From NCBI RefSeq assembly GCF_000816085.1, contig NZ_CP008747.1, positions 2,108,001 to 2,172,000 on the forward strand: a stretch of 64,000 nucleotides of DNA. Reading direction: 5' to 3'. The DNA comes from Staphylococcus hyicus. GTDB taxonomy: Bacteria > Bacillota > Bacilli > Staphylococcales > Staphylococcaceae. The notes beneath the pieces are model-generated. The model had not been told where the DNA came from, did not search any database, and saw only the letters and a program-made list of their open reading frames with translations. Positions 45,168-54,418 of the stretch are shown one piece after another (position 1 is the stretch's first letter; each line of letters starts with the position of its first letter). A program made the translations under genes and the position numbers.

Positions 45168-46165
45168 ATGAGACGACCTCCTTTCTTAATTAAATATAAG
45201 AAGAACGGTACACCGATAAATGCAATAATTGCACTCATTGGTGCTTCGCCTAATAATCTTGCAATGATATCTGCAATTAACACGAGTGCACCGCCAAACA
45301 AGGCTGAAAGTGGTAATATTTTTTCATAATCTGTTCCAACTAAAAACCGAACTAAATGTGGAATAATAAGCCCTACAAATGCAATTTGTCCGACCATGGC
45401 TACTGATATACCTGCTAAAAGCATCGTTAACAATAAAGCCACGATACTGATGCGCATCGTGTTTTGACCTAATCCTTTGGCGATAGCATCACCTAAACTT
45501 AAAATCGTAAGTTGGCGACGCATTAACATGAGAATACACGTTACAGTCACAACTAATGGCACGCTAATATATAAATGTTGCCATGTTGTACTAGATATAC
45601 CGCCGGCATTCCAAAAATTAATCGATTGATTTAATCTGTACGTTAAAGCCAACCCTTGACTGAGTGCAGTCAACAATGCGCTAATTGCAGCTCCAGCCAA
45701 TATCAATCGCATTGGTTGATATCCGCCTCGTCTAGATGCACCCACCAAGAGCACTAACACACCACCAACGACGGCTCCCATAAAACTTAATAAAATGACA
45801 ATAAAAAACGGCGCTTCTGGATAAAATACAAAAGTAGCCGCTAAAGCAAACGCAGCCCCAGCGTTTAAACCAATTAAACTTGGGTCTGCGAGTCCGTTCT
45901 TCGTAACACCTTGTATAACGGCACCTGAAACAGCCAATGCCATCCCAACAATCAGCGCACCGATATCGCGTGGCAATCTAATTTCTACTATAATATTATG
46001 TGCTTGGTTTGTAGCATCGTAGTCGAATAGTGCGCGCCAAATCGTGTGTAACGTGATATGAGCTTGTCCCAACATCATCGAAGCGATAAAAGCAATGACC
46101 AATATACCTATCGCAAACAGCATATAAAAACTGAATTTCAAACGCGTATTCACTGTGTTTTTCAT
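45164..46165 (-). CDS. fhuB: Ferrichrome/hydroxamate ABC transporter permease FhuB
   Basis: 333 aa FecCD-family permease, with GAVIQGVTKNGLADPSLIGLN near residue 82 and the ATPase-coupling GQIAFVGLIIPHLVR. It is the partner of FhuG, which starts inside its last codons, and follows fhuC by 20 bp. The gene order fhuC-fhuB-fhuG is that of S. aureus. Confidence 0.92.
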   Translation of the reverse strand: MKNTVNTRLKFSFYMLFAIGILVIAFIASMMLGQAHITLHTIWRALFDYDATNQAHNIIVEIRLPRDIGALIVGMALAVSGAVIQGVTKNGLADPSLIGLNAGAAFALAATFVFYPEAPFFIVILLSFMGAVVGGVLVLLVGASRRGGYQPMRLILAGAAISALLTALSQGLALTYRLNQSINFWNAGGISSTTWQHLYISVPLVVTVTCILMLMRRQLTILSLGDAIAKGLGQNTMRISIVALLLTMLLAGISVAMVGQIAFVGLIIPHLVRFLVGTDYEKILPLSALFGGALVLIADIIARLLGEAPMSAIIAFIGVPFFLYLIKKGGRLI

Positions 46166-46185
46166 AAGAAGTCCTCTTTTTCTTG

Positions 46186-46992
46186 TTAGTTTACTTTTTC
46201 ATAGTGTTTACAAAGTAAATTATACGTCACTAACATAGGTTTACCTGTACGCGGGTCTGTACTTAATTCCGCATCAATATTAAAGACTTCTTCTAAAATT
46301 TCATTTGTTAACACATCATGTGTTTCACCTTGTTTGACAATCTCTCCCTTTTTCATAGTAATGAGAAAGTCTGAAAAACGAATAGCCTGGTTGATATCAT
46401 GTAAAACCATCACAATCGTCGTACCATGTTCTTGGTTCAATGTTTGTACCAGTTCTAATATTTCAAGTTGATGTGAAATATCTAAATACGTCGTAGGCTC
46501 ATCTAAGAAAATAATATCTGTTTTTTGTGCAAGTGCCATGGCAATCCATACACGTTGACGTTGTCCACCACTCAAATCATTTACAGCACGATGTTTAAAA
46601 TCATGTGTCCCTGTCACGCGCATTGCCCAATCAATTTCTTTTTTATCTTCATCTGATAAACGACCAAAGCCTTTTTGATGAGGGAAACGGCCATATGAGA
46701 CTAACTCTCCCGCAGTAAGCCCATCTGCAACATCAGGAGATTGCGGTAATATTGCAATTTTTTTCGCGATTTCTTTAGTTGATTGGGACTGAATATTTTT
46801 TCCATCTAAGTATACCTCACCGCTCTTCGTCCCCAATAATCGTGATAAAGCCTTTAACAAAGTCGATTTACCACAACCATTTGGTCCAATGATAGATGTA
46901 ATTTTCCGATCAGGAATTGCAACATCTAAATTATTTACGATGATACGATCACCGTACCCAATTGTCACTTCTTTTCCTGTTAATCTACTCAT
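46186..46992 (-). CDS. fhuC: Iron-hydroxamate ABC transporter ATPase FhuC
   Basis: 268 aa ATPase: Walker A GPNGCGKST (about residues 36-44), signature LSGGQRQR, Walker B DIIFLDEPTTYLD, H-loop LHDINQ. In S. aureus FhuC energises several hydroxamate/siderophore permeases, not only FhuBG. AAGGA lies just before two adjacent ATG codons; the second (46992) has better spacing. A Fur box lies about 70-90 bp upstream. Confidence 0.93.
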   Translation of the reverse strand: MSRLTGKEVTIGYGDRIIVNNLDVAIPDRKITSIIGPNGCGKSTLLKALSRLLGTKSGEVYLDGKNIQSQSTKEIAKKIAILPQSPDVADGLTAGELVSYGRFPHQKGFGRLSDEDKKEIDWAMRVTGTHDFKHRAVNDLSGGQRQRVWIAMALAQKTDIIFLDEPTTYLDISHQLEILELVQTLNQEHGTTIVMVLHDINQAIRFSDFLITMKKGEIVKQGETHDVLTNEILEEVFNIDAELSTDPRTGKPMLVTYNLLCKHYEKVN

Positions 46993-47060
46993 CATTATCC
47001 TTCTTTCTACGCTTTATCATCGTTTTAGCGTTCATTTATAAAATATGCGAATATGCACCT

Positions 47061-47079
47061 CTAATTGAGAATCATTTTC
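47061..47079 (-). promoter_or_regulatory. Fur box upstream of fhuCBG
   Basis: The minus strand reads GAAAATGATTCTCAATTAG, matching the 19-bp Fur consensus GATAATGATTATCATTATC strongly in its core (AATGATTCTCA). Expected to repress the operon when iron is plentiful. Confidence 0.75.
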
Positions 47080-47151
47080 ATGTCCGTTCATTATATCATT
47101 TTTTAAAATACTTTTCTATTTGAAATGATGAACTTACATACACTAAAAAAA

Positions 47152-47183
47152 GACTGAAATCTGTTATATAAACGATTCCAGTC
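47152..47183 (-). terminator. Terminator of the yitT-type gene
   Basis: GACTGAAATC pairs with GATTCCAGTC with one mismatch; on the minus strand seven T follow. It lies 11 bp past the stop at 47194. Confidence 0.75.
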
Positions 47184-47193
47184 CTGAGTTATA

Positions 47194-48027
47194 TTAATCT
47201 TCAACTAAAAAGCCATTTCCGTACACATCACGTACATCATGAACAACGACAAACGCATTTTGATCGATTTTACGAATCAGTCGCTTCGTTCTTGATAATT
47301 GTGTTTTACTAATTACCGCATATAACACATCTGTTTCTTGTTTCGAGAAATAACCACGTCCATTTAAAATTGTAACACCACGACCTATATCTTCATCTAT
47401 CATTTTCGCAACACGGTCTGGTTCTTTGGAAATAATCGTCACCGCTTTTTTAGGGTTAAGTCCTTCAATCACAAAGTCAATCACTTTAGTACCGATATAC
47501 AAACTAACTAATGTAATCAATACTCGATCCAAAGGAATGACTGTTAATGAAATCATCACCACAATAAAATCAAAAAACAACAAAGCATAAGGTGTGCTTA
47601 CATCTAAGTATTTATTTGCAATACGTGCTAAAATTGTCGTTCCTGCTGTCGTTCCCCCTGCAAGTATAATCACACCAATACCTAACCCAACAGTTAAACC
47701 ACCAAATACAGCATTAACGAGAATATCGTCTGTTTTCACGGACCACGTTTCTGTTAAGCTCAAAAACACAGAAATCAGCACCGTCGCAAATACCGTTAAA
47801 TACATGCTGCGTTTACTTAAAAATTTATACCCTATACCAATAAGCACCGCATTCACGATGAAGTTAGTCCATGCCGGCGAAATATGAAACGCATAGTACA
47901 ATATAATTGCCAACCCTGTTACGCCACCTTCACCAAGATCCCCAGAAATGATAAAGGCATTGACACCTGCTGCAAATATAAAACTACCGATGATGACCAA
48001 TATTATATCTCTTACTGTTCTTTTCAC
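47194..48027 (-). CDS. YitT family membrane protein
   Basis: 277 aa: five or six N-terminal membrane helices (GVNAFIISGDLGEGGVTGLAII is typical) followed by a cytoplasmic DUF2179 domain of about 80 residues (VTIISKEPDRVAKMIDEDIGRGVTIL). The role is unknown. I choose a GTG start at 48027 because GAGGGGG is about 8 bp upstream; two upstream ATG codons in frame lie ahead of that site and cannot be excluded. Confidence 0.78.
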   Translation of the reverse strand: MKRTVRDIILVIIGSFIFAAGVNAFIISGDLGEGGVTGLAIILYYAFHISPAWTNFIVNAVLIGIGYKFLSKRSMYLTVFATVLISVFLSLTETWSVKTDDILVNAVFGGLTVGLGIGVIILAGGTTAGTTILARIANKYLDVSTPYALLFFDFIVVMISLTVIPLDRVLITLVSLYIGTKVIDFVIEGLNPKKAVTIISKEPDRVAKMIDEDIGRGVTILNGRGYFSKQETDVLYAVISKTQLSRTKRLIRKIDQNAFVVVHDVRDVYGNGFLVED

Positions 48028-48241
48028 ACCATCATCCCCCTCATTCATTTTTTCTACACGCTTAACACTAGCCATATTATCACAATTTTGCCACTAATCG
48101 TACCCCTTTACAAATTTTGTATCGTCATACATAATTTCGAATCAAAATTCATTATCCAAAAAATGTATCTCCACTAATCCTTGCTATCACAAGGATAGGA
48201 AAGTTTAAAGTAAATACATTTAAAAATTTCTGAATATTTCG

Positions 48242-48270
48242 TTTACTTATCTCCTTTCTTTATGTATAAT
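48242..48270 (+). promoter_or_regulatory. Promoter of the candidate sRNA
   Basis: -35 TTTACT (48242-48247), 17-bp spacer, -10 TATAAT (48265-48270). No ORF follows; a terminator lies about 160 bp downstream. Confidence 0.7.
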
Positions 48271-48276
48271 AAGAAT

Positions 48277-48433
48277 TACCTTATTTGTTGCAAGTCAACA
48301 AGAGGCCATCTCCTTTGTGTTGTTTATAGTAAGAGAGATTTTTGCTCGAAGGTTGATATTTTGCTCGAGTATCAACCCAATTATTCATTTCCCGTCAAGG
48401 CAGTTCGGCAATAGCTGAGCTGTCTTATTTTTT
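48277..48433 (+). ncRNA. Candidate small RNA, Rsa-like
   Basis: About 155 nt from the predicted start to the T run. It contains a hairpin GGTTGATA/TATCAACC (48351-48358 with 48370-48377), a single-stranded TTTCCCG (UCCC motif, 48388-48394) and a terminator. Staphylococcal Rsa RNAs use C-rich UCCC motifs to pair with ribosome-binding sites. It lies between yitT and nupC on the opposite strand to both. Its identity with a named RNA is not shown. Confidence 0.6.
48397..48433 (+). terminator. Terminator of the candidate sRNA
   Basis: AAGGCAGTTCGGC (48397-48409) pairs with GCTGAGCTGTCTT (48414-48426) over 13 bp including G-U pairs, 4-nt loop, then ATTTTTT. Confidence 0.85.
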
Positions 48434-48456
48434 ATACTTTATACATATATTAAAAA

Positions 48457-48492
48457 AGCCTCCGAAGTGCAATTCAACGAACTTCGGAGGCT
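48457..48492 (-). terminator. nupC terminator
   Basis: AGCCTCCGAAGT (48457-48468) pairs perfectly with ACTTCGGAGGCT (48481-48492); on the minus strand T6 follows. Confidence 0.9.
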
Positions 48493-48541
48493 CTCTATAA
48501 TGATAGAACGTTATCTTTTCGTCCTTAATTAGAGACGTTTT

Positions 48542-49768
48542 TTACCAAGCAAATAATCCGACAAACCCTGCTGTTAATAATGAAACTAAAATACCTGATA
48601 ATAGCATCATTGGAACGTATTTTGACACAAAATCAGCCGTTTTCTCATTTACAATTCCTTTCAGCGTACCGATAATCATACCCACTGTTGAGAAGTTTGC
48701 AAAGGAAATTAAGAATGTTGTGATAATGGCACGACGGTGAGGATCGTAATTTTGCACATCACCCATGATTTCACCCATAACGACAAACTCATTTGTCACG
48801 ATTTTTTTAGCCATCTGTTGCGCTACATCCCATGCTTCATTGTATGGGAGACCAAGAAGTAAAGCGAACGGATACATAAATACGCCTAGAATCTGATCGA
48901 GTCCGATACTGCCTTTAATATGGAACAATGATGCAATACCACCAGATATTAAATTAATCAGACGATCCGCTAATTCGGCTAACGCCACAAAGCTGATTAC
49001 GAAAGCGATAATAATTAATACCAATTTACCAGCATTTAGCACTGAATCACCTAAAAAAGAGAAGAATGGTTGACGCTTTTCATTTGTTCTTAATTCATAA
49101 ATGACATCTTCATCTGCATCGATACGCACCGGATTTAATATAGAAGCAACAATCATCGCATTAATGATGTTTAGCGGAATAGCTGTTAAAACAAGCTCAC
49201 CAGGTAACATCGTCACATATGCACCTACAATTGCTCCGGATACTGAGCTCATAGACATCATTGCTATCGTCAACACCCGTGCATCGTTAATCCGTTTTAC
49301 TTGTTCACTTGAAACAGCGATGGCTTCTGTGTTTCCTAAGAACATCATCTCAATCCCAAAAAATGCCTCAAACTTAGGCTGACGTGTTATTTTGGCTAAC
49401 ACCCAACCAACGCCACGCATAAAGAATGGCAATATGCGTAAATACATTAAAACATCGAACAACGGGACAACTAATAAAATTGGAAATAATGCTGCAACAG
49501 CCATATCCATTTGTTTCGCTGTTGTCCAACTCTTAAATGCAAAACCAACACCTGAAAATGCAGCATCAATAACCCATGAAATACCTGCAGCGGCCATTTC
49601 AACTGCTTTAGTTCCAGCTGGGAAGTATACAAAAAACCAAGCAAGAAATAAGTTCAGTAAGATTAAAATTCCAATTGATCCCCATTGAATATTTTTACGG
49701 TCTCGTGAAAACAATGCAGCAACGCCAATAAAAATGAACAACCCAATTATGTTAATAATTAAATACAT
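48542..49768 (-). CDS. nupC: Concentrative nucleoside transporter NupC
   Basis: 408 aa CNT-family symporter with an N-terminal three-helix segment, the gate domain and the conserved FFGIEMMFLGNTEAIAVSSEQ and EFVVMGEIMG regions. It imports nucleosides with H+ or Na+. The ATG at 49768 has AGGATAGGG upstream; the longer frame lacks a ribosome site. Monocistronic with its own terminator. Confidence 0.9.
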   Translation of the reverse strand: MYLIINIIGLFIFIGVAALFSRDRKNIQWGSIGILILLNLFLAWFFVYFPAGTKAVEMAAAGISWVIDAAFSGVGFAFKSWTTAKQMDMAVAALFPILLVVPLFDVLMYLRILPFFMRGVGWVLAKITRQPKFEAFFGIEMMFLGNTEAIAVSSEQVKRINDARVLTIAMMSMSSVSGAIVGAYVTMLPGELVLTAIPLNIINAMIVASILNPVRIDADEDVIYELRTNEKRQPFFSFLGDSVLNAGKLVLIIIAFVISFVALAELADRLINLISGGIASLFHIKGSIGLDQILGVFMYPFALLLGLPYNEAWDVAQQMAKKIVTNEFVVMGEIMGDVQNYDPHRRAIITTFLISFANFSTVGMIIGTLKGIVNEKTADFVSKYVPMMLLSGILVSLLTAGFVGLFAW

Positions 49769-49963
49769 AGGTTTAAACCCTATCCTTTCTCTGTTTTTCA
49801 ACACTACAAGTATACCATGCTGTTTTGATAGTGAGAATATCTTTTTGAACGGCACAATTCATTTACTAGGCTTCAAATCGAAATAGTTTTTTATGAAACT
49901 ATTTATCATCATCAGTCAAATGCATAAAATATTTAACGGCAGTCGTTTTTAGCGAAAAAGCTA

Positions 49964-49992
49964 TTGTTAAAAAATGTCGAAGCGTATATAAT
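49964..49992 (+). promoter_or_regulatory. feoAB promoter
   Basis: -35 TTGTTA (49964-49969), 17-bp spacer, -10 TATAAT (49987-49992). The Fur box follows at once and covers the expected start site. Confidence 0.8.
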
Positions 49993-49999
49993 TTTCATT

Positions 50000-50018
50000 G
50001 AAAATGATTATCATTAAC
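50000..50018 (+). promoter_or_regulatory. Fur box of feoAB
   Basis: GAAAATGATTATCATTAAC differs from the consensus GATAATGATTATCATTATC at only two of 19 positions. Repression by Fe(II)-Fur is expected. Confidence 0.9.
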
Positions 50019-50039
50019 ATTTAAAAGCGGGTGGTATGA

Positions 50040-50276
50040 ATGACACATGTTGCTGAAGCTCAACTCGGCGTCAATTACGTCGTAACGACATTAAATATGA
50101 AAAATACAAACTTAAAACATCGCCTACGTGCACTCGGATGTGTTGAGGGATGTCAATTGCAAGTCCAACAAAAGGGCTTATTCAAAGGTCCATGTACGAT
50201 TAACATTAATGGTCAGCATATTTCAATCCGTTATTGCGATGCGTGTAACATTTGCTTGGAGCATTGTCATGAGTAA
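50040..50276 (+). CDS. feoA: Ferrous iron transport protein A
   Basis: 78 aa SH3-like FeoA domain ([18 protein letters not shown]) that supports FeoB at the cytoplasmic face. Three or four Cys at the C-terminus ([12 protein letters not shown]) are unusual for FeoA and could bind metal. It overlaps the feoB start by 8 bp. The ribosome site GGGTGG is 5 bp from the ATG. Confidence 0.88.
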   Translation: MTHVAEAQLGVNYVVTTLNMKNTNLKHRLRALGCVEGCQLQVQQKGLFKGPCTININGQHISIRYCDACNICLEHCHE

Positions 50277-52263
50277 TACTTATTGTATTTTAGGAAACCC
50301 AAATGTCGGTAAAACATCTCTATTCAATGCACTTACAGGGTCATACGACTATGTTGGTAACTGGAGCGGTGTCACTGTAGAAAAGAAAGTCGGTCAACTT
50401 AAAACACATTCTGGCCAATTAATTGATTTGCCAGGCATTTATGATTTAGTGCCTATTTCGCGTGATGAATCTGTAGTGACGCAATATCTCATTCACGATA
50501 CATTTGATGGGATGATTAATATTATTGATGCCGCCCAAATTAAAAGAAATTTCAACTTAACTGTTCAATTGTTAGAATATGGGGCCCCCTTATTAATAGG
50601 GCTTAATATGATAGATGTTGCGACTCAAAGAGGTATAAAAATTGATTATCACAAGTTAATGCGCAGACTGCACGTTCCAATCATTCCAGTTATCGCTCGC
50701 ACTGGAAAAGGCAGCTCAGAAATGTTAAATGCATTAACCGACTATCACTTGGCACCACAACGTCCATTAATCATCCAATACGGCACACAAATAGAACATC
50801 TGATTGCTGAAATTAAGCAATTGATACCTAAAAACTACATTTTACCTGAAAAACATCATCGCTTTGTTGCCATTCAATACATCTTAGATAATCCTACGAT
50901 TAAAGCATCTTTAGACACAGCCGTTCAAAACAATATAGAACAATGTATTCAATCATTCAAAGAAAGCCAGACCATCGATCTTGAACAAGAAATCTCAACA
51001 CGACGCCAACGCTATATCAATCAACTATTGAGTGAAGTGGTTGTATATCCTAATACACCTAAGCACCATTTAACAGAGCGTATTGACAGTATTTTAACGC
51101 ATAAAATACTAGGTATTCCGATTTTTTTATGTTTCATGTGGCTAATATTTCAAATCACATTTACTTGGGTTGGCACACCACTCTCAGACCAACTCGATGG
51201 CTTTTTTGGTGGCACGCTTACTGAGTTCGTCACGCGTATTATGACGCAATTAGGCATTTATTCCCCTATTCAAGCACTCGTGACCGATGGGATTATCGCA
51301 GGTGTCGGCGGCGTATTAGTGTTTGTCCCGCAAATTTTAGTGTTATTTTTTTTCATATCTTTACTAGAAGACTCAGGCTATATGGCTCGTATAGCGGTAA
51401 TTATGGATAGAGTGATGGAAAATTTCGGATTGAATGGAAAGTCATTTATTCCAATGATTATTGGCTTTGGTTGTAATGTGCCGGGTATTATGGCAGCTCG
51501 AAGTATTGAAGAAGAAAAAGAACGTTTAACAACAATTTTAATCACACCCTTTATGTCCTGCTCTGCACGCTTACCTGTCTACGGCCTTTTCGTTGCCGTT
51601 TTCTTTGCACAACATCAAGCGCTTGTCGTATTAAGTCTATATGTTTTAGGAATTGTTGCTGCATTAACTGTAAGTTATATTTTAACTAAAACGACACTAA
51701 AAAAAGACACATCGATTTTTGTAGTAGAACTTCCACCTTATCGTCTGCCGTCATTTAAAACGTTATGGCGCAGTACTTGGGAGAAAGGAAAAGGGTTTGT
51801 AAAAAAAGCAGGTACGTTTATTTTTGCTGGTTCAGTCATTATATGGGTTTTGAATTATGCAGGGCCTACTGGTATCGATGTTTCTGCCAATGAAAGCTTT
51901 TTACATGTCATTGGATCAATCATTGCACCATTGTTATCACCTGTAGGGTTTGATAGTTGGCAGGCAGCTGCTACCCTGATTCCAGGATTTTTAGCAAAAG
52001 AAGTAATCGTAAGTGCGATGGCCATTATTTATGCTGTAAATGATGATGCACTCGTTTCAATGGTATCTACACATTTCACAGCGCTTTCTGCTTATAGTTT
52101 TATGGTGTTTATATTACTTTACACACCTTGCTTAGCTACTGTTGCAGCAATACGTAAAGAAACTACATCTTGGAAGTGGACATTTCTTGCAGTAATTTAT
52201 CCTATTACAGTTGCATATTTACTGTCTATGATCATTTATCAAATTGGTAGTCTATTTATTTAG
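50269..52263 (+). CDS. feoB: Ferrous iron transporter FeoB
   Basis: 664 aa, the length of S. aureus FeoB. An N-terminal G-protein domain has G1 GNPNVGKTS (residues 9-17), G3 DLPGIYDL and G4 NMID; a helical spacer follows, then two Gate domains with about eight to ten helices. It imports Fe(II). The ATG at 50269 lies inside the end of feoA. Fur-controlled. The small Cys-rich Feo partner follows 10 bp later. Confidence 0.95.
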   Translation: MSNTYCILGNPNVGKTSLFNALTGSYDYVGNWSGVTVEKKVGQLKTHSGQLIDLPGIYDLVPISRDESVVTQYLIHDTFDGMINIIDAAQIKRNFNLTVQLLEYGAPLLIGLNMIDVATQRGIKIDYHKLMRRLHVPIIPVIARTGKGSSEMLNALTDYHLAPQRPLIIQYGTQIEHLIAEIKQLIPKNYILPEKHHRFVAIQYILDNPTIKASLDTAVQNNIEQCIQSFKESQTIDLEQEISTRRQRYINQLLSEVVVYPNTPKHHLTERIDSILTHKILGIPIFLCFMWLIFQITFTWVGTPLSDQLDGFFGGTLTEFVTRIMTQLGIYSPIQALVTDGIIAGVGGVLVFVPQILVLFFFISLLEDSGYMARIAVIMDRVMENFGLNGKSFIPMIIGFGCNVPGIMAARSIEEEKERLTTILITPFMSCSARLPVYGLFVAVFFAQHQALVVLSLYVLGIVAALTVSYILTKTTLKKDTSIFVVELPPYRLPSFKTLWRSTWEKGKGFVKKAGTFIFAGSVIIWVLNYAGPTGIDVSANESFLHVIGSIIAPLLSPVGFDSWQAAATLIPGFLAKEVIVSAMAIIYAVNDDALVSMVSTHFTALSAYSFMVFILLYTPCLATVAAIRKETTSWKWTFLAVIYPITVAYLLSMIIYQIGSLFI

Positions 52264-52273
52264 GGGTGATAAC

Positions 52274-52435
52274 ATGACTTTACTCATTAATATTATATTT
52301 GTTTTAATTATTGTGAGTTATGTCGCTTTCGTTTTACAACGGTACATTAAAAAATCAAAACACGGCCAATGTAGCGCTTGTGACATTAATGAAGGTTGCG
52401 AATCTCATACTTTTAAAAAACCAAATATAAAATAA
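52274..52435 (+). CDS. FeoB-associated Cys-rich membrane protein
   Basis: 53 aa: one membrane helix (residues 3-24) and a short cytoplasmic Cys-rich tail, CSACDINEGC. This is the FeoC-like accessory protein commonly found after feoB in Firmicutes; the Cys residues may bind iron. The ATG has GGGGTG 7 bp upstream. Last gene of the operon. Confidence 0.85.
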   Translation: MTLLINIIFVLIIVSYVAFVLQRYIKKSKHGQCSACDINEGCESHTFKKPNIK

Positions 52436-52439
52436 AAAC

Positions 52440-52477
52440 AAGGTGGCCATGCATATGTTGGATTGCATGGCCACCTT
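52440..52477. terminator. Bidirectional terminator between feo and abcA
   Basis: AAGGTGGCCATGCA (52440-52453) pairs perfectly with TGCATGGCCACCTT (52464-52477), 10-nt loop, between convergent genes. Confidence 0.9.
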
Positions 52478-52481
52478 AAAA

Positions 52482-54203
52482 TTATGTTGTTAAATTTTGT
52501 GTTTCTACAAAGTGTTGATACATTTCGTGTGATTGTATTAACTCAGCATGCTTACCTGTTCCAGTCACACGCCCTTGATCTAAGAAAATAATTTGTTCTG
52601 CTTTTTTTATGGTTGAAAGTCGATGCGCAATAACAATAGTTGTGCGATTCTCCATTAAAACATCTAATGCTTCTTGAATTTTCCGTTCACTCTCACTATC
52701 TAAATTTGCAGTTGCTTCATCTAACAATAAAATATCAGGATCTTTTATAAAACTGCGCGCGATGTCAATGCGTTGACGTTGGCCGCCAGATAGCTTCAAA
52801 CCACGTTCGCCTACAATCGTGTCATATCCTTCTTCAAATGTTTGAATAAAATCATGACAATTCGCAAGCCGTGCGTAATATTCCAATTCTTCTTGTGAGA
52901 CTTCTCGTTCAATTCCATACAAAATATTGTCTCGAATCGTTCCATTCATCATCGCATTACTTTGCATGACATAGCCGATTTTACGACGCCAATCACTCAA
53001 ACTAATATCATAAATCGATTGATGGTTGTATTGAATATCTCCAGTATCAATTTCGTACATCCGTTCAATCAAACTAAAAATGGTACTTTTACCTGATCCT
53101 GATGGCCCCACAAAAGCCGTAACGGCACCTCGTTGAATTGTAAATGACACATCTTGTAATATCGGCTTTACATCATATTTAAAGGAAACGTTTTTAAATG
53201 ATAAGTCTCCATGTTTTAGTAAGTGGTTCGTATTTTTCGGTTCAATCGGCTCAAGTGGTTCGTGTAGAATTTCATAGATACGACTACTCGCACCCACTGC
53301 CTTTTTATAATCCGTCACTAATGTAGATAAATTGATAAGCGGTATAGACAAATTAAGTACATAGAATATCATCGCAACAAGCGTACCTGCAGAAATTGCG
53401 CCAGAAGAAATACGCAAACCACCAAACCCTAAAATCATACCTATCGTAATTAGCATGATAATACCAGAAATGGGTTGAATCACCGCAGCAATTTTAGCTT
53501 GTTTTAGGCCGAGTTTGTAGATTTCATCTAGGTTGTGCCGCGCTTTTTCTAATTCAATATGTTCTGTATTTGAAACTTTCACCAATCTCATTTCAGTCAA
53601 AACGCGTCCAAGTAAACCGCTAAAATTCGCTATTTCATTTTGTGTATTCGTAGAAATTTTTTGCATCACTTTTCCAAGTGGTGTAATAATAAGCGCAAAT
53701 ATTGGAATCGTAATAAACGTTAATAATGTCATTTGCCAATCTAAAATAAACAACATGATTAAAGAACCAATAACAGTAATGACAGATGGAAAGAAACCTG
53801 GTAATTTTTGAGATATAAAATCATTAATCACTTTCGTATCGTCCGTTAAGCGGCTCATGAGTTGACCACTTTCATTTTTATCGAAGAATGGCATTTTCAA
53901 CTGAATGATATGGCGCCATAGTACTGATCGAATTGCGTAAATGACTTTTTCACCAATTTTATTTAATAAATAATATCCAACCCCACTTAGAATCGCATTG
54001 ACTAAAAATACTGCAACAATGATTATAATAAATGTTGGATTAATGGATGTTAAAGTGAATTTATCGACAAGTTGACCCGTGAATAAAGGAACTAATAAAC
54101 CTGATAAACTTCCTAAAGATGCGATTAAAACTGCAACAACAATCAAACCCACTGGCCATGATATTTTTTTTAATAAGTAAATAAGTGGATTTTCTTTTTT
54201 CAT
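52482..54203 (-). CDS. abcA: ABC multidrug exporter AbcA
   Basis: 573 aa, six membrane helices in the first ~310 residues and an ATPase with Walker A GPSGSGKST, signature LSGGQRQR, Walker B ILLLDEAT and H-loop IVIAHRLS. It matches S. aureus AbcA (575 aa), which works as a homodimer and exports dyes, beta-lactams and phenol-soluble modulins. It is divergent from pbp4 across about 215 bp, the same arrangement as in S. aureus, where MgrA and other regulators bind between them. Confidence 0.92.
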   Translation of the reverse strand: MKKENPLIYLLKKISWPVGLIVVAVLIASLGSLSGLLVPLFTGQLVDKFTLTSINPTFIIIIVAVFLVNAILSGVGYYLLNKIGEKVIYAIRSVLWRHIIQLKMPFFDKNESGQLMSRLTDDTKVINDFISQKLPGFFPSVITVIGSLIMLFILDWQMTLLTFITIPIFALIITPLGKVMQKISTNTQNEIANFSGLLGRVLTEMRLVKVSNTEHIELEKARHNLDEIYKLGLKQAKIAAVIQPISGIIMLITIGMILGFGGLRISSGAISAGTLVAMIFYVLNLSIPLINLSTLVTDYKKAVGASSRIYEILHEPLEPIEPKNTNHLLKHGDLSFKNVSFKYDVKPILQDVSFTIQRGAVTAFVGPSGSGKSTIFSLIERMYEIDTGDIQYNHQSIYDISLSDWRRKIGYVMQSNAMMNGTIRDNILYGIEREVSQEELEYYARLANCHDFIQTFEEGYDTIVGERGLKLSGGQRQRIDIARSFIKDPDILLLDEATANLDSESERKIQEALDVLMENRTTIVIAHRLSTIKKAEQIIFLDQGRVTGTGKHAELIQSHEMYQHFVETQNLTT

Positions 54204-54418
54204 AAATAGTTACCTCTTCAATGATTATTGTAGAGAAGTTAGACTTCCCTCACACCGACGCCACACTCCAGGACGTCTCGTTTAACATATACACTATACT
54301 TATACGTCATTATATTTATAACCCATCGCAAGACGCATACATCTGACAAAAAAACTGTGGTAAAATAGAATTTCAGTTGTTCCAAACAAAAAGTTTTATC
54401 ATTTTTGAAGGAGTGCAT

